A stretch of 64,000 nucleotides of DNA from Pluralibacter sp. (GCF_019237635.1 NZ_JAFAGS010000052.1:26896-90895), one strand, 5' to 3'. Shown: positions 35,621 through 46,549, numbered from the stretch's first letter. Made by a program: numbers and translations. Notes: generated from the sequence alone by a model not told the origin.

Positions 35621-35697
35621 AGGATGCAAGAAGATCGGGTTCTGAGCGGCATGCCGAAGGCGTGCCGTCACTTATCAAGACAAGAAAGGATAGAATT

Positions 35698-37833
35698 TTG
35701 TTAAATCCGATCGTTCGTAAATTCCAGTACGGTCAGCATACCGTTACGCTGGAAACCGGCATGATGGCGCGTCAGGCGACGGCAGCTGTTATGGTGAGCA
35801 TGGATGACACTGCAGTTTTCGTGACCGTTGTTGGTCAGAAAAAAGCAAAACCAGGCCAGGACTTTTTCCCGCTGACCGTTAACTACCAGGAGCGTACTTA
35901 CGCGGCCGGTAAAATCCCGGGTGGTTTCTTCCGTCGTGAAGGCCGTCCAAGCGAAGGCGAAACCCTGATCGCGCGTCTGATTGACCGCCCGGTTCGTCCG
36001 CTGTTCCCGGAAGGCTTCGTGAACGAAGTTCAGGTTATCGCGACCGTGGTTTCCGTTAACCCGCAGGTTAACCCGGATATCGTGGCGATGATTGGCGCCT
36101 CTGCCGCACTGTCCCTGTCCGGTATTCCGTTCAACGGCCCAATCGGCGCGGCGCGCGTGGGTTACATCAACGACCAGTATGTGCTGAACCCGACGCCGGA
36201 AGAGCTGAAAGTCAGCAAACTGGACCTGGTGGTTGCAGGTACCGAAGCGGCTGTGCTGATGGTGGAATCCGAAGCTGAGCTGCTGAGCGAAGACCAGATG
36301 CTGGGCGCGGTCGTTTATGGCCACGAGCAGCAGCAGATCGTTATCCAGAACATCAACGCGCTGGTGAAAGAAGCTGGCAAGCCGCGTTGGGACTGGCAGC
36401 CGGAAGCGGTTAACGAAGCGCTGAACGCGCGTGTTGCTGCACTGGCTGAATCTCGCCTGAGCGAAGCTTACCGCATCACCGACAAACAAGAGCGTTATGC
36501 TCAGGTTGACGTCATCAAATCTGAAACCATCGACACGCTGGTTGCTGAAGATGAAACCCTGGACGCTAACGAGCTGGGTGAAATCCTGCACGCTATCGAG
36601 AAAAACGTTGTTCGTAGCCGCGTACTGGCAGGCGAACCGCGTATCGATGGCCGTGAAAAAGACATGATCCGTGGTCTGGACGTTCGTACTGGCGTACTGC
36701 CGCGTACGCACGGTTCCGCGCTGTTCACCCGTGGCGAAACGCAGGCGCTGGTTACCGCGACGCTGGGTACCGCCCGTGACGCGCAGATCATCGATGAAAT
36801 CATGGGTGAGCGCACTGACACCTTCCTGTTCCACTACAACTTCCCTCCGTACTCTGTCGGTGAAACCGGCATGGTTGGTTCTCCGAAGCGTCGTGAAATT
36901 GGTCACGGTCGTCTGGCGAAGCGCGGCGTTCTGGCCGTTATGCCGACGATGGAACAGTTCCCGTACACCGTTCGCGTGGTGTCTGAAATCACCGAATCCA
37001 ACGGTTCTTCTTCCATGGCTTCCGTGTGCGGCGCATCTCTGGCGCTGATGGACGCAGGCGTTCCGGTGAAATCCGCGGTTGCGGGTATCGCGATGGGCCT
37101 GGTGAAAGAAGGCGACAACTTCGTCGTGCTGTCTGACATCCTCGGCGATGAAGATCACCTTGGCGACATGGACTTCAAAGTAGCGGGTTCCCGCGATGGT
37201 ATCTCTGCGCTGCAGATGGATATCAAAATTGAAGGCATCACCAAAGAGATCATGCAGGTTGCTCTGAACCAGGCTAAAGGTGCGCGTCTGCATATCCTCG
37301 GCGTGATGGAACAGGCAATCAACGCGCCGCGTGGCGATATCTCTGAATTCGCACCGCGCATCCACACCATCAAGATCAACCCGGACAAGATCAAAGACGT
37401 GATCGGTAAGGGCGGCTCTGTGATTCGTGCGCTGACCGAAGAGACCGGCACCACCATCGAAATCGAAGATGACGGTACCGTGAAGATCGCAGCAACCGAT
37501 GGCGACAAAGCGAAGCATGCGATCCGCCGTATCGAAGAGATCACCGCAGAGATCGAAGTGGGTCGCATCTACAACGGTAAAGTCACCCGTATCGTAGACT
37601 TCGGCGCATTTGTCGCAATCGGCGGCGGCAAGGAAGGTCTGGTACACATTTCTCAGATCGCTGACAAGCGCGTTGAGAAAGTGACCGACTACCTGCAGAT
37701 GGGTCAGGAAGTCCCGGTTAAGGTTCTGGAAGTTGATCGTCAGGGCCGTATCCGTCTGAGCATTAAAGAAGCGACCGAGCAGTCTCAGCCAGCAGTCGCG
37801 CCGGAAGCTCCGGCGAGCCAACAAGGCGAGTAA
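35698..37833 (+). CDS. pnp: Polyribonucleotide nucleotidyltransferase PNPase
   Basis: PNPase is the phosphorolytic 3'-5' exoribonuclease and degradosome component. It has 711 residues: two RNase PH domains (about 1-220 and 310-545), KH domain (about 553-612, [15 protein letters not shown]) and S1 domain (about 622-690). I chose TTG 35698, preceded by AAGGA, since it yields the conserved N-terminus [11 protein letters not shown] and the E. coli length. The tail is Ala/Pro/Glu-rich. It is autoregulated via the leader hairpin. Confidence 0.97.
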   Translation: MLNPIVRKFQYGQHTVTLETGMMARQATAAVMVSMDDTAVFVTVVGQKKAKPGQDFFPLTVNYQERTYAAGKIPGGFFRREGRPSEGETLIARLIDRPVRPLFPEGFVNEVQVIATVVSVNPQVNPDIVAMIGASAALSLSGIPFNGPIGAARVGYINDQYVLNPTPEELKVSKLDLVVAGTEAAVLMVESEAELLSEDQMLGAVVYGHEQQQIVIQNINALVKEAGKPRWDWQPEAVNEALNARVAALAESRLSEAYRITDKQERYAQVDVIKSETIDTLVAEDETLDANELGEILHAIEKNVVRSRVLAGEPRIDGREKDMIRGLDVRTGVLPRTHGSALFTRGETQALVTATLGTARDAQIIDEIMGERTDTFLFHYNFPPYSVGETGMVGSPKRREIGHGRLAKRGVLAVMPTMEQFPYTVRVVSEITESNGSSSMASVCGASLALMDAGVPVKSAVAGIAMGLVKEGDNFVVLSDILGDEDHLGDMDFKVAGSRDGISALQMDIKIEGITKEIMQVALNQAKGARLHILGVMEQAINAPRGDISEFAPRIHTIKINPDKIKDVIGKGGSVIRALTEETGTTIEIEDDGTVKIAATDGDKAKHAIRRIEEITAEIEVGRIYNGKVTRIVDFGAFVAIGGGKEGLVHISQIADKRVEKVTDYLQMGQEVPVKVLEVDRQGRIRLSIKEATEQSQPAVAPEAPASQQGE

Positions 37834-37940
37834 GGTTGCCATTTGCCCTCCGCGTTTGCGGAGGGCGTATTCCGGGCAGGACGCTTGTTTGCAGCCGGGG
37901 AACAGGACGTTCATCCAATTGTTGTCTTCGGGAGTGGGAA

Positions 37941-38825
37941 ATGAAGCCTTTTTTGCGCTGGTGTTTCGTTGCGACAGCACTCACGCTGGCAGGATGCAGC
38001 AACTCTGCCTGGCGTAAGAGTGAAGTCCTCGCAGTGCCATTGCAACCGACTTTGCAGCAAGAAGTGATTCTGGCACGCATGGAACAAATTCTTGCCAGTC
38101 GGGCTTTAACCGATGACGAACGCGCACAGCTTTTATATGAGCGCGGAGTGTTGTATGATAGTCTCGGTCTGAGAGCTTTAGCGCGCAATGATTTCTCGCA
38201 AGCCTTAGCAATCCGACCGGATATGCCTGAAGTATTCAATTACTTAGGCATTTATTTAACGCAGGCAGGCAATTATGATGCTGCCTATGAAGCGTTTGAT
38301 TCTGTACTTGAGCTTGATCCAACTTACAATTACGCGTACTTAAACCGCGGCATCGCGTTGTATTACGGTGGCCGTGCTAAGTTAGCGCAAGATGATCTGC
38401 TGGCGTTTTATCAAGACGATCCCAACGATCCTTTCCGGAGCCTGTGGCTTTACATCGTTGAGCGTAAGCTCGATGAAAAGCAGGCGTTAGTCGCTCTCAA
38501 ACAGCGCTACGAAAAATCCGATAAAGAACAATGGGGATGGAACATTGTCGAGTTCTACCTCGGCGACATTAGCGAAGCAACGCTGATGGATCGCCTGAAG
38601 GCTGACGCAACGGATAACACCTCGCTCGCTGAACATCTCAGTGAAACCAACTTCTATTTAGGTAAGTACTACCTAAGTCTGGGGGATAAGGACAGCGCTG
38701 CGGCACTGTTCAAACTGGCGGTGGCTAACAACGTTCATAACTTTGTTGAGCACCGATACGCATTGTTGGAATTAGCGCTCTTGGGCCAGGAGCAAGACGA
38801 CCTGGCAGAATCGGACCAGCAATAG
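37941..38825 (+). CDS. nlpI: TPR lipoprotein NlpI
   Basis: NlpI is an outer membrane lipoprotein that acts as adaptor for the protease Prc in degrading the endopeptidase MepS and scaffolds peptidoglycan hydrolases. It has 294 residues. The signal peptide ends at lipobox LAGC with Cys19. TPR repeats fill about 60-270 ([26 protein letters not shown] and the next two repeats are clear). ATG 37941 (MKPFLRWC) has GGAGTGGGAA upstream. Confidence 0.96.
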   Translation: MKPFLRWCFVATALTLAGCSNSAWRKSEVLAVPLQPTLQQEVILARMEQILASRALTDDERAQLLYERGVLYDSLGLRALARNDFSQALAIRPDMPEVFNYLGIYLTQAGNYDAAYEAFDSVLELDPTYNYAYLNRGIALYYGGRAKLAQDDLLAFYQDDPNDPFRSLWLYIVERKLDEKQALVALKQRYEKSDKEQWGWNIVEFYLGDISEATLMDRLKADATDNTSLAEHLSETNFYLGKYYLSLGDKDSAAALFKLAVANNVHNFVEHRYALLELALLGQEQDDLAESDQQ

Positions 38826-38932
38826 CTGACGAACAAATCAGCCCGTAATCTTTTTTTGATTGCCATCACCTTCGCGGGTGAGGGCTTTATTGTTCGTTAA
38901 TTCAACTAATTTGAGCCGGTTCACACTTTTCA

Positions 38933-39013
38933 ATGAAAATTGCCCTTAGTTTTCACGATGAGTTATGTAGACTGGCCGCCATTGATTTTGAGGCACACGT
39001 ACTACATGGCTGA
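38933..39013 (+). CDS. yrbN: Small protein YrbN (26 residues), coupled to deaD
   Basis: A 26-codon frame, [20 protein letters not shown] then AHVLHG and TGA, matches the small E. coli protein YrbN, which lies in the same place. Its last codons contain the deaD start codon in another frame: deaD ATG 39006 overlaps the yrbN end by 8 bp. This suggests translational coupling or a leader-peptide role for deaD. The product function is not known. Confidence 0.85.
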   Translation: MKIALSFHDELCRLAAIDFEAHVLHG

Positions 39014-40922
39014 ATTCGAAACCACTTTTGCAGATCTGGGCCTGAAGGCTCCTATCCTTGAAGCCCTTAACGATCTGGGTTACGAAAAACCATCGCCGAT
39101 CCAGGCGGAATGTATCCCGCACCTGTTGGGTGGCCGTGACGTTCTGGGTATGGCCCAGACCGGTAGCGGTAAAACTGCAGCGTTCTCTTTGCCGCTGCTT
39201 AACAATCTCGATCCTGAACTGAAAGCACCCCAGATTCTGGTGCTGGCACCGACCCGCGAACTGGCGGTTCAGGTTGCTGAAGCGATGACGGATTTCTCTA
39301 AACATATGCGCGGCGTAAACGTGGTTGCCCTGTACGGCGGCCAGCGTTATGACGTGCAGTTACGCGCCCTGCGTCAGGGGCCGCAGATCGTCGTCGGTAC
39401 GCCGGGACGTCTGCTGGACCACCTGAAACGTGGCACCCTGGACCTTTCTCGCCTGAGCGGTCTGGTACTGGATGAAGCTGACGAAATGCTGCGCATGGGC
39501 TTCATCGAAGACGTAGAAACTATCATGGCGGAGATCCCGGACGGTCACCAGACCGCGCTGTTCTCTGCAACCATGCCGGAAGCGATTCGCCGTATTACCC
39601 GCCGCTTTATGAAAGAGCCGCAGGAAGTGCGTATCCAGTCCAGCGTGACCACCCGTCCTGACATCAGCCAGAGCTACTGGACCGTCTGGGGCATGCGTAA
39701 GAACGAAGCGCTGGTGCGTTTCCTGGAAGCGGAAGATTTTGACGCTGCCATCATTTTCGTGCGCACCAAAAACGCGACGCTGGAAGTGGCGGAAGCCCTT
39801 GAGCGTAACGGTTACAACAGCGCGGCGCTGAACGGCGACATGAACCAGGCGCTGCGTGAGCAGACCCTGGAGCGTCTGAAAGACGGTCGTCTGGACATCC
39901 TGATCGCCACCGACGTTGCGGCTCGTGGTCTGGACGTAGAACGTATCAGCCTGGTCGTTAACTACGATATCCCTATGGATACCGAATCTTACGTTCACCG
40001 TATCGGCCGTACCGGTCGTGCGGGTCGCGCCGGTCGCGCGCTGCTGTTCGTGGAAAACCGTGAACGCCGCCTGCTGCGCAACATCGAACGTCTGATGAAG
40101 CTGACCATTCCGGAAGTGGAACTGCCGAACGCAGAACTGCTGGGCAAACGCCGTCTGGAAAAATTCGCCGCGAAAGTTCAGCAGCAGCTGGAAAGCAGCG
40201 ACCTGGATCAGTACCGCAACCTGCTGACCAAAATGCAGCCGGAAGGTACTGAAGGCGAACTGGATATGGAAACGCTGGCCGCCGCGCTGCTGAAAATGGC
40301 GCAGGGCGAACGTCCGCTGATCCTGCCGCCGGATGCACCGATGCGTCCTAAGCGTGAGTTCCGTGACCGTGACGATCGTTTCGAGCGTCGTGGCGACCGT
40401 AACGATCGTGGTCCACGTGGCGACCGTCCAGAGCGTGGTGGTGAAGACCGTCCGCGTCGTGAGCGTCGCGATGTCGGCGAAATGGAGCTGTACCGCATTG
40501 AAGTGGGTCGTGACGATGGCGTTGAAGTGCGTCATATCGTTGGCGCGATTGCTAACGAAGGCGACATCAGCAGCCGTTACATCGGTAACATCAAGCTGTT
40601 CGGCACCCACTCCACCATCGAGCTGCCGAAAGGCATGCCGGGCGAGGTTCTGCAGCACTTTACCCGTACCCGTATCCTGAACAAGCCGATGAACATGCAG
40701 CTGTTGGGTGATGCGCAGCCGCGCACTGACCGTGGCGGTGGTCGTGGTTTCGGTGGTGAACGTCGTGAAGGCGGCCGTGAAGGCGGTCGTGGTGGCGAAG
40801 GCCGCCGCTTCTCCGGCGAACGTCGTGAAGGCCATCGTGGTCAGCGTCGTGATGACAACGGTGCGCCGCGCGCCCCGCGTCGTGAAGACAACGGCAGCCG
40901 TCGTCGCTTTGGCGATGCATAA
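39006..40922 (+). CDS. deaD: Cold-shock DEAD-box RNA helicase DeaD (CsdA)
   Basis: DeaD unwinds RNA during 50S assembly, mRNA decay and cold adaptation. It has 638 residues from ATG 39006 ([13 protein letters not shown]). RecA1 carries Walker A AQTGSGKT (about 49-56) and LDEADEM (about 155); RecA2 carries [16 protein letters not shown]. The C-terminal region has a dimerisation part, a DbpA-like RNA-binding domain and a long Arg/Gly/Glu-rich tail with repeated GGERREGG units. In-frame ATG 38958 gives a longer form, but the yrbN overlap favours 39006. Confidence 0.95.
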   Translation: MAEFETTFADLGLKAPILEALNDLGYEKPSPIQAECIPHLLGGRDVLGMAQTGSGKTAAFSLPLLNNLDPELKAPQILVLAPTRELAVQVAEAMTDFSKHMRGVNVVALYGGQRYDVQLRALRQGPQIVVGTPGRLLDHLKRGTLDLSRLSGLVLDEADEMLRMGFIEDVETIMAEIPDGHQTALFSATMPEAIRRITRRFMKEPQEVRIQSSVTTRPDISQSYWTVWGMRKNEALVRFLEAEDFDAAIIFVRTKNATLEVAEALERNGYNSAALNGDMNQALREQTLERLKDGRLDILIATDVAARGLDVERISLVVNYDIPMDTESYVHRIGRTGRAGRAGRALLFVENRERRLLRNIERLMKLTIPEVELPNAELLGKRRLEKFAAKVQQQLESSDLDQYRNLLTKMQPEGTEGELDMETLAAALLKMAQGERPLILPPDAPMRPKREFRDRDDRFERRGDRNDRGPRGDRPERGGEDRPRRERRDVGEMELYRIEVGRDDGVEVRHIVGAIANEGDISSRYIGNIKLFGTHSTIELPKGMPGEVLQHFTRTRILNKPMNMQLLGDAQPRTDRGGGRGFGGERREGGREGGRGGEGRRFSGERREGHRGQRRDDNGAPRAPRREDNGSRRRFGDA

Positions 40923-40950
40923 GGTCAGCGTAAAAAACTGCACTTACTGA

Positions 40951-40968
40951 CGTAAAGTAATATATACA
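40951..40968 (+). promoter_or_regulatory. Possible TyrR box upstream of mtr
   Basis: CGTAAAGTAATATATACA fits the TGTAAA-N6-TTTACA pattern with one mismatch in each half. E. coli mtr is activated by TyrR, which supports the assignment; the position just before the deaD terminator is unusual but upstream of the expected promoter. Confidence 0.45.
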
Positions 40969-40998
40969 GCCCCGATCGTCATGATTGGGGCTTTTTTT
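40968..40998 (+). terminator. Terminator after deaD
   Basis: AGCCCCGATC-GTCAT-GATTGGGGCTTTTTTT, a 10-bp stem (one G-T pair) and long T-run. Confidence 0.88.
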
Positions 40999-41007
40999 AT
41001 TTCATTT

Positions 41008-41027
41008 GTACTCATGTACTGGTACAG
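41008..41027 (+). promoter_or_regulatory. TrpR operator of mtr
   Basis: GTACTCATGTACTGGTACAG resembles the TrpR operator (GTACTAGTT half-sites) and almost matches the E. coli mtr operator. It lies 45 bp upstream of the mtr start, consistent with tryptophan-dependent repression. Confidence 0.65.
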
Positions 41028-41071
41028 TGCGTCACGTTAAACTGAACATGATTTTCTGGAGACAAGCGCAG

Positions 41072-42316
41072 ATGGCGACACTCACTACCACAGCAACCCG
41101 GCCGTCCCTGTTTGGCGGCGTGGTGATTATCGGCGGCACCATTATCGGCGCAGGGATGTTCTCCCTGCCGGTGGTCATGTCCGGTGCGTGGTTCTTCTGG
41201 TCGCTGGCGGCGCTGGTGTTTACCTGGTTCTGCATGCTGCATTCCGGGCTGATGATCCTTGAGGCAAACCTCAACTACCGCATCGGCTCAAGTTTTGACA
41301 CCATCACCAGGGATCTGCTCGGTAAAGGCTGGAACGTGGTGAACGGGGTTTCCATCGCTTTCGTACTTTATATCCTGACCTACGCCTATATCTCGGCGAG
41401 CGGTTCGATTCTGCACCACACCTTTAGCGAGATGTCGTTGAACGTTCCGGCGCGGGCGGCGGGTTTTGGTTTCGCGCTGCTGGTGGCGTTTGTGGTGTGG
41501 TTGAGCACCAAAGCGGTCAGCCGGATGACGGCGATTGTGCTGGGCGCCAAAGTGATCACTTTCTTCCTCACTTTCGGCAGCCTGCTCGGCCATGTGCAGC
41601 CGACCACCCTGTTTAACGTGGCGGAGAAAAACGCCTCATATATGCCGTATCTGCTGATGACGCTGCCGTTCTGTCTGGCCTCCTTCGGCTACCACGGGAA
41701 CGTGCCGAGCCTGATGAAGTACTACGGTAAAGACCCGCGCACCATCACCCGCTGTCTGGTCTATGGCACGCTGCTGGCGCTGGGGCTGTATGTTATCTGG
41801 TTGCTGGGGACGATGGGCAACATTCCGCGTCCTGAATTTATCGGCATCGCGCAACAGGGCGGCAATATCGACGTGCTGGTGCAGGCGCTGAGCGGCGTGC
41901 TCAACAGCCGCAGTCTGGAACTGCTGCTGGTGGTGTTCTCAAACTTTGCTGTGGCAAGTTCATTCCTGGGTGTAACGCTTGGCCTGTTTGACTACCTCGC
42001 GGATCTGTTCAAGTTTGATGACGCCGCAATGGGGCGCTTTAAAACCGCATTGCTGACCTTTGTTCCGCCTGTTGTAGGCGGTTTGCTGTGGCCGAACGGG
42101 TTCCTCTATGCCATCGGCTACGCGGGCCTGGCCGCGACTATCTGGGCGGCAATCGTTCCGGCGCTGCTGGCGCGCGCCTCGCGTAAACGCTTCGGTAGCC
42201 CGCAGTTCCGCGTATGGGGCGGGAAACCGATGATTGCGTTGATCCTGATTTTTGGCGTCGGCAACGCGCTGGTGCATTTCCTGTCGAGTTTTAATCTGCC
42301 GCCGGTGTATCAGTAA
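41072..42316 (+). CDS. mtr: Tryptophan-specific transporter Mtr
   Basis: Mtr is a high-affinity, proton-driven tryptophan importer of the aromatic amino acid permease (HAAAP) family. It has 414 residues and about eleven membrane helices; the N-terminal helix [19 protein letters not shown] is the family signature. I chose ATG 41072 ([10 protein letters not shown]), which has CTGGAGAC upstream and the E. coli length. Upstream TrpR and TyrR sites suggest the known dual control. Confidence 0.95.
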   Translation: MATLTTTATRPSLFGGVVIIGGTIIGAGMFSLPVVMSGAWFFWSLAALVFTWFCMLHSGLMILEANLNYRIGSSFDTITRDLLGKGWNVVNGVSIAFVLYILTYAYISASGSILHHTFSEMSLNVPARAAGFGFALLVAFVVWLSTKAVSRMTAIVLGAKVITFFLTFGSLLGHVQPTTLFNVAEKNASYMPYLLMTLPFCLASFGYHGNVPSLMKYYGKDPRTITRCLVYGTLLALGLYVIWLLGTMGNIPRPEFIGIAQQGGNIDVLVQALSGVLNSRSLELLLVVFSNFAVASSFLGVTLGLFDYLADLFKFDDAAMGRFKTALLTFVPPVVGGLLWPNGFLYAIGYAGLAATIWAAIVPALLARASRKRFGSPQFRVWGGKPMIALILIFGVGNALVHFLSSFNLPPVYQ

Positions 42317-42326
42317 AATTTCCTCT

Positions 42327-42352
42327 GACCCTCTCCTTCACCAGAGGGGGTC
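42327..42352 (+). terminator. Possible terminator after mtr
   Basis: GACCCTCT-CCTTCACC-AGAGGGGGTC forms an imperfect 9-10-bp stem 10 bp past the mtr stop, without a clear T-run. The rest of 42353-42560 is AT-rich and holds no gene I can see; it presumably carries the promoter of the ABC operon. Confidence 0.4.
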
Positions 42353-42571
42353 GTCAACTGAAGCGTGCATTTTCGCTCCCCTCTCTGTGTTTATATTCAT
42401 AAGCAATAAAATCCATAAAAACCACAAACAAAATTTGAACATCATTGCAACAAAAATTAAACATCAAAGCCTATTATGTCTTCACCAATCCGTGGGGAAC
42501 AAAGGCACAAGCTGTTTAATGCACTAATGGTAAGGCTCCTTCCTGAAAATTAACGCTGCATAAGGAGTACG

Positions 42572-43408
42572 ATGTCTATGACTTTAGAAAAACAGGCCGG
42601 TATCCAGTTTTCCGGTGTGACAAAGCGGTTTCCTGATCGGGATGGTGCGGAGAGAACCGTCTTGCACGACGTGAACCTGACGGTTGAACCGGGAATGTTT
42701 TGCGCGGTTGTCGGACCGACGGGCTGTGGTAAATCGACAACGCTGACGCTAGCTGCTGGACTGTATCGTCCCACCGCTGGCGTCGTACGCTTTTCGGGGC
42801 GTAATGTCGATGGGATCACCGATGGCGCCGGGTTTGTCTTCCAGAATGACGCGCTATTGCCGTGGAAATCGATACTCACAAATGTAGCATTAGGTCCCGT
42901 GTTTCGCGGTGTACCGAAAAAGGAGGCGCAGGAGCAGGCCCGTGAATGGCTGCGAACCGTCGGCCTTGCCGGTTTTGAAAATTATTATCCCTGGCAGCTT
43001 TCAGGCGGCATGCGTAAACGCGTCAGCCTTGCCGCAGCATTGATCAACAAACCGTCAATGCTGCTGATGGATGAACCCTTCTCAGCGCTTGATGTACAAA
43101 CGCGCGCCATTATGTCGAATGAGCTCCTGGATTTATGGGAAAAAACGCGTCCTTCCGTGTTGTTTGTGACGCATGACCTGGAGGAGGCGATAGCGCTTGC
43201 CGACCGGGTGGTGGTGATGACGGCGGGCCCGGCAACGGTAAAGGCCATTTTTGATATCGACCTGCCAAGACCCCGCGGCGAAGTTCAGGCCATTCGTTTC
43301 CACCCGCGCTTTTTAGAACTCTATCAGCAAATTTGGCACGCGTTGCGTGAGGAAGTCGAACGCGCTTACGCACAAACCACTCTGCTGAAAACAGGAGCGG
43401 CACAATGA
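42572..43408 (+). CDS. NitT/TauT-type ABC transporter ATP-binding protein
   Basis: This 278-residue protein is an ABC ATPase of the nitrate/sulfonate/taurine (SsuB/TauB-like) group. Walker A GPTGCGKST is near 49-57, the Q-loop is FQNDALLPW, the signature LSGGMRKR is near 143-150, Walker B is LLMDEPF and the switch His is in VTHDLEEA. The Q-loop followed by LLPW is typical of this importer group. The gene is preceded by AAGGAG and overlaps the permease gene by 4 bp (ATGA). Its substrate is not evident. Confidence 0.88.
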   Translation: MSMTLEKQAGIQFSGVTKRFPDRDGAERTVLHDVNLTVEPGMFCAVVGPTGCGKSTTLTLAAGLYRPTAGVVRFSGRNVDGITDGAGFVFQNDALLPWKSILTNVALGPVFRGVPKKEAQEQAREWLRTVGLAGFENYYPWQLSGGMRKRVSLAAALINKPSMLLMDEPFSALDVQTRAIMSNELLDLWEKTRPSVLFVTHDLEEAIALADRVVVMTAGPATVKAIFDIDLPRPRGEVQAIRFHPRFLELYQQIWHALREEVERAYAQTTLLKTGAAQ

Positions 43409-44277
43409 GCAAGATAGATCTGGACTCTCCCGGGGCCCCTTCGAGCCCGGCGGCGTTGACGCCGCAACAACGTGCGCAGCGGCGCAAACGTCATGTGTTA
43501 CTGGGCCGTGCTGGAGTATTCCTGCTGATTATTGGCGGCTGGCAGCTCGCCGCAATGCTCGGCTGGCTGGATCCGTTCTTCTTTGGCTCACCAAAAGGGA
43601 TCGTGCTGCGTTTATGGGACTGGGTAGTGCATGGTACGGCGTATGGGTCGATTTGGTTGCAGATCGGAGTGACCCTTGAAGAGTCTTTAATGGGCTTCGC
43701 CGTGGGGGTTCTCGGCGGCATTCTCTTCGGCGTTTTGCTGGGAGAAATCCCTTACCTGGCAGATGTATTCGGTCCCTACATCAAGATAGTCAACGCATTA
43801 CCGCGCATTGTGCTGGGATCGATCTTCGTGATGTGGCTGGGGCTGGGGATGTCTTCAAAAGTCGTGCTGGCTGCAGTACTGGTCTTTTTTGTGGTGTTCT
43901 TCAATGCCTTCCAGGGCGTGCGTAGCGTAGATCGCAATTTGGTCGCCAATGCCCGTATTTTGGGCGCCTCAAGGTTTGATGTTGTTTTGCATGTTGTTTT
44001 CCCCTCGGCCATGACGTGGATTATCGCCAGCCTGCATGTCGCGTTGGGCTTTTCTATCATCGGCGCCATTGTCGGTGAATTCCTCGGGGCGCAAAAAGGG
44101 CTGGGGCTGGTTATCGCCACGGCGCAGAACACCTTTGATGCCAACGGCGTATTTGGCGCCATGTTGATCATTGGCGCTATTGCGTTGAGTGCAGAAGTGT
44201 TGATGTCCATCATCGAGAAGAGATTACTCTCCTGGCAGCCGCCATCGGCTGCTGAAAGTAATATGCCGGGCGTTTAA
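43405..44277 (+). CDS. NitT/TauT-type ABC transporter permease
   Basis: This 290-residue inner membrane protein has about six helices in a BPD_transp_1 domain. The EAA loop that docks on the ATPase is ARILGASRFDVVLHVVFPSA (about 188-207). The N-terminal ~30 residues are polar and Pro/Arg-rich. The start overlaps the ATPase gene; 67 bp separate it from the binding-protein gene. Related permeases transport sulfonates, taurine, nitrate or pyrimidine precursors; nothing here decides between them. Confidence 0.88.
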   Translation: MSKIDLDSPGAPSSPAALTPQQRAQRRKRHVLLGRAGVFLLIIGGWQLAAMLGWLDPFFFGSPKGIVLRLWDWVVHGTAYGSIWLQIGVTLEESLMGFAVGVLGGILFGVLLGEIPYLADVFGPYIKIVNALPRIVLGSIFVMWLGLGMSSKVVLAAVLVFFVVFFNAFQGVRSVDRNLVANARILGASRFDVVLHVVFPSAMTWIIASLHVALGFSIIGAIVGEFLGAQKGLGLVIATAQNTFDANGVFGAMLIIGAIALSAEVLMSIIEKRLLSWQPPSAAESNMPGV

Positions 44278-44344
44278 CCTCGTTTCATCTCGTTTTTCCA
44301 TGTTATTTCAATAAACATATTGATTATCAGGAGATTAGAGCACT

Positions 44345-45388
44345 ATGAAGATATATTTCAACATATCAGCGTTAGCCTTAGCGGCAGGGCTTTTCAGCGT
44401 GCATGGGATGGCGGCAACCGGCGCTCTGCCTCAGGTCACCATGATGGTGGGCGGTATTGATAAGCAAATTTATCTGCCTTACCAGCTGGCGCAGAATCTG
44501 GGGTTCTTCAAGAAATACGGCGTCGATATGCAGTTAAGCACGGAACATAGCGGTGGCGTTGGCGCGGAGGAGGCGATGTTGTCAGGTCAGGTTGATATGT
44601 CGGGAGCCTGGTATGAGCACACCATCGAATTCCAGCAAATGGGTAAAGAGGTTATCGACATTGTGCAACTTAGCGGCGCGCCGGGCGAACGTGAGATGTG
44701 TACGACGGCTTCAGGCGTTAAGACTCCCGCTGACTGGAAAGGTAAAACGGTTGGCGTCACCGACCTGGGGTCGGGGACTGATGATTTGACACTTTATCTG
44801 GCGACCCGCCATGACCTGCCGTCAAAAGATTTTACCCGTGTGGGCGTTGGCGCCGGACCCACGCTGATTGGCGCTTTACAGCATGACAGGATCGTCTGCG
44901 GCATGACGACACAGCCCACCGTGAATGCCATTGAGAAAATGAAGGTGGGTTATTCGGCAATCGATCTGGCCACTGGCGACGGTGTTAAAAAATGGTTGGG
45001 AGGCTATCTCCCCTCAGCCAGTGTGCTGGCGCGTGCGGATTGGGTAAAAGCGCACCCGGCAGAGACGCAGGCGGTGGTCAACGCGATGGTGGCGACGATG
45101 CGTTGGATCAGCACCCACAGCGCCGCGGAGATTGCCGATCATCTGCCAGCCGATTTTGTCAGCAACCCGCTGTCAACGCGTGAGGAATACATTAACGCGC
45201 TGACCAAAGACAAAGGACAATTTTTGCCTGACGGCATGATGCCGCAAGGGGGACCAGAAACAGTCCTGAAGATAGAGCAGGCGGTAGGTAAGATAACGAA
45301 ACCGGTGAATCTTGCGACGACCTATACCAATGCGTATGTCATCAAAGCCAACACAATGCTGGATGCCGAGGCGAAAGCAGGCAAATAA
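44345..45388 (+). CDS. NMT1/THI5-like ABC substrate-binding protein
   Basis: This is a 347-residue periplasmic binding protein. The signal peptide (MKIYFNISALALAAGLF) ends near GMAA (about 23). The mature part fits the NMT1/SsuA fold: YLPYQLAQNLGFFKKYGVDMQL near the N-terminus, a ligand-site segment HSGGVGAEEAMLSGQVDMSG, and TVGVTDLGSGTDDLTLYLA in lobe 2. Placement of the binding protein last in the operon, after a 67-bp gap, may allow separate expression. The ligand is unknown; the neighbour YhbW, a flavin monooxygenase, is on the opposite strand. Confidence 0.87.
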   Translation: MKIYFNISALALAAGLFSVHGMAATGALPQVTMMVGGIDKQIYLPYQLAQNLGFFKKYGVDMQLSTEHSGGVGAEEAMLSGQVDMSGAWYEHTIEFQQMGKEVIDIVQLSGAPGEREMCTTASGVKTPADWKGKTVGVTDLGSGTDDLTLYLATRHDLPSKDFTRVGVGAGPTLIGALQHDRIVCGMTTQPTVNAIEKMKVGYSAIDLATGDGVKKWLGGYLPSASVLARADWVKAHPAETQAVVNAMVATMRWISTHSAAEIADHLPADFVSNPLSTREEYINALTKDKGQFLPDGMMPQGGPETVLKIEQAVGKITKPVNLATTYTNAYVIKANTMLDAEAKAGK

Positions 45389-45462
45389 GATAACAGGCAT
45401 CGTGGCCTGAGTTATCAGACCACGATACTTTCCAGCTTCTCCGGAGGAAGGAGCGCATTGCA

Positions 45463-46470
45463 TTACCCCAGCAGCGCTTCCTTCACCTCCATCGCCAAAT
45501 CAAACGAATGCAGACGCGCCTGGTGATCGAAAATCTGGCCGTTAACCATAATTTCATCCGCCTGGGTTTCACGCAGGACGGCTTCCAGCCCATGGCGCAC
45601 TTTCGCCTTATCGCCGACCAGCGACATGCTCAGCGCCTGCTGCACGCCGTACTGTTCCGGGGCGGACCAGAGTGAGTGCATATTCTCTACCGGCGGCGGA
45701 AGCTGCCCCGTCTCGCCGCGACGCAGCTTCACAAACGCCTGCTGCATAGAGGTAAACAGGAACTCCGCATCGCGGTTGCTGTCGGCGGCAATGATGTTGA
45801 TGCACACCATCGCGTACGGTTTTTCCAGGCGCGCAGAGGGCGTGAAGTGTGTGCGATAGAGGTGCAGGGCCTGATGCAGCATATCCGGCGCGAAGTGGGA
45901 GGCGAAGGCGAAAGGCAGGCCGAGCTGTGCCGCCAGCTGCGCGCTGTAGAGACTGGATCCCAACAGCCATACCGGGATCTTCTCGCCGAAGCCGGGCACC
46001 GGACGCACGTGCGGATTCGGATCGCGGGCGTCAAACCAGTCTACGAGTTCTGCGACGTCGCGCGGAAAGCTGTCGATATCGGCGCTCATATGGCGGCGCA
46101 GCGCGCGCAGGGTCGGCTGATCGCTGCCCGGAGCGCGGCCAAGCCCTAAATCAATGCGGCCAGGGTAGAGGGTATTGAGCGTACCAAACTGCTCGGCAAT
46201 AACCAGCGGCGAGTGGTTCGGCAGCATGACGCCGCCGGAGCCGAGATGCAGCGTCGTGGTGTTGGCGGCGAGATAACCTATCAGTACGGACGTCGCCGCG
46301 CTGGCGATGCCGACCATATTGTGGTGTTCCGCCAGCCAGTAGCGATGGTAGCCGCGTTTTTCCGCGAGACGAGCGAGACTCAGAGAATGCGAGAAAGCCT
46401 CTTTGGCAGAGGCTCCCTGTGGGATCGGCGCCAGATCCAACACCGAAAACGGAATGTTTTTGTCAGTCAT
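45463..46470 (-). CDS. yhbW: Luciferase-like flavin monooxygenase YhbW
   Basis: YhbW is a member of the bacterial luciferase-like (LLM) family of 335 residues, the E. coli length, with the family N-terminus [12 protein letters not shown] and [22 protein letters not shown]. The substrate is not known. It is convergent with the ABC importer operon, with 74 bp between stops, and 80 bp downstream of ubiV. LLM enzymes such as SsuD cleave sulfonates, but YhbW exists in E. coli without this importer, so any link is inference. Confidence 0.92.
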   Translation of the reverse strand: MTDKNIPFSVLDLAPIPQGASAKEAFSHSLSLARLAEKRGYHRYWLAEHHNMVGIASAATSVLIGYLAANTTTLHLGSGGVMLPNHSPLVIAEQFGTLNTLYPGRIDLGLGRAPGSDQPTLRALRRHMSADIDSFPRDVAELVDWFDARDPNPHVRPVPGFGEKIPVWLLGSSLYSAQLAAQLGLPFAFASHFAPDMLHQALHLYRTHFTPSARLEKPYAMVCINIIAADSNRDAEFLFTSMQQAFVKLRRGETGQLPPPVENMHSLWSAPEQYGVQQALSMSLVGDKAKVRHGLEAVLRETQADEIMVNGQIFDHQARLHSFDLAMEVKEALLG

Positions 46471-46549
46471 AACAGCTCACTTTGTCGACGGTATATTGGT
46501 TAATAGTGCATTAAAAAATAGTAACCGTTGTTAACAAAGCGAGCTTTTA

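Noticed and set aside
35490..35697. SraG antisense RNA gene opposite the pnp leader
   Set aside because: The location fits E. coli SraG, but I could not recognise its own promoter and terminator with confidence, so it is mentioned only in the pnp leader entry.
35701..37980. Long open frame antisense to pnp
   Set aside because: It is a by-product of the high-GC, codon-biased pnp gene; it has no ribosome site and no recognisable domains.
39360..40943. Thr-rich open frame antisense to deaD
   Set aside because: The Thr/Ala composition results from the Arg/Gly-rich repeat tail of deaD read on the other strand.
45463..46470. yhbW as a member of a sulfonate-utilisation operon with the ABC genes
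   Set aside because: It is on the opposite strand, convergent, and is present at this locus in E. coli without the importer, so operon membership is not supported.
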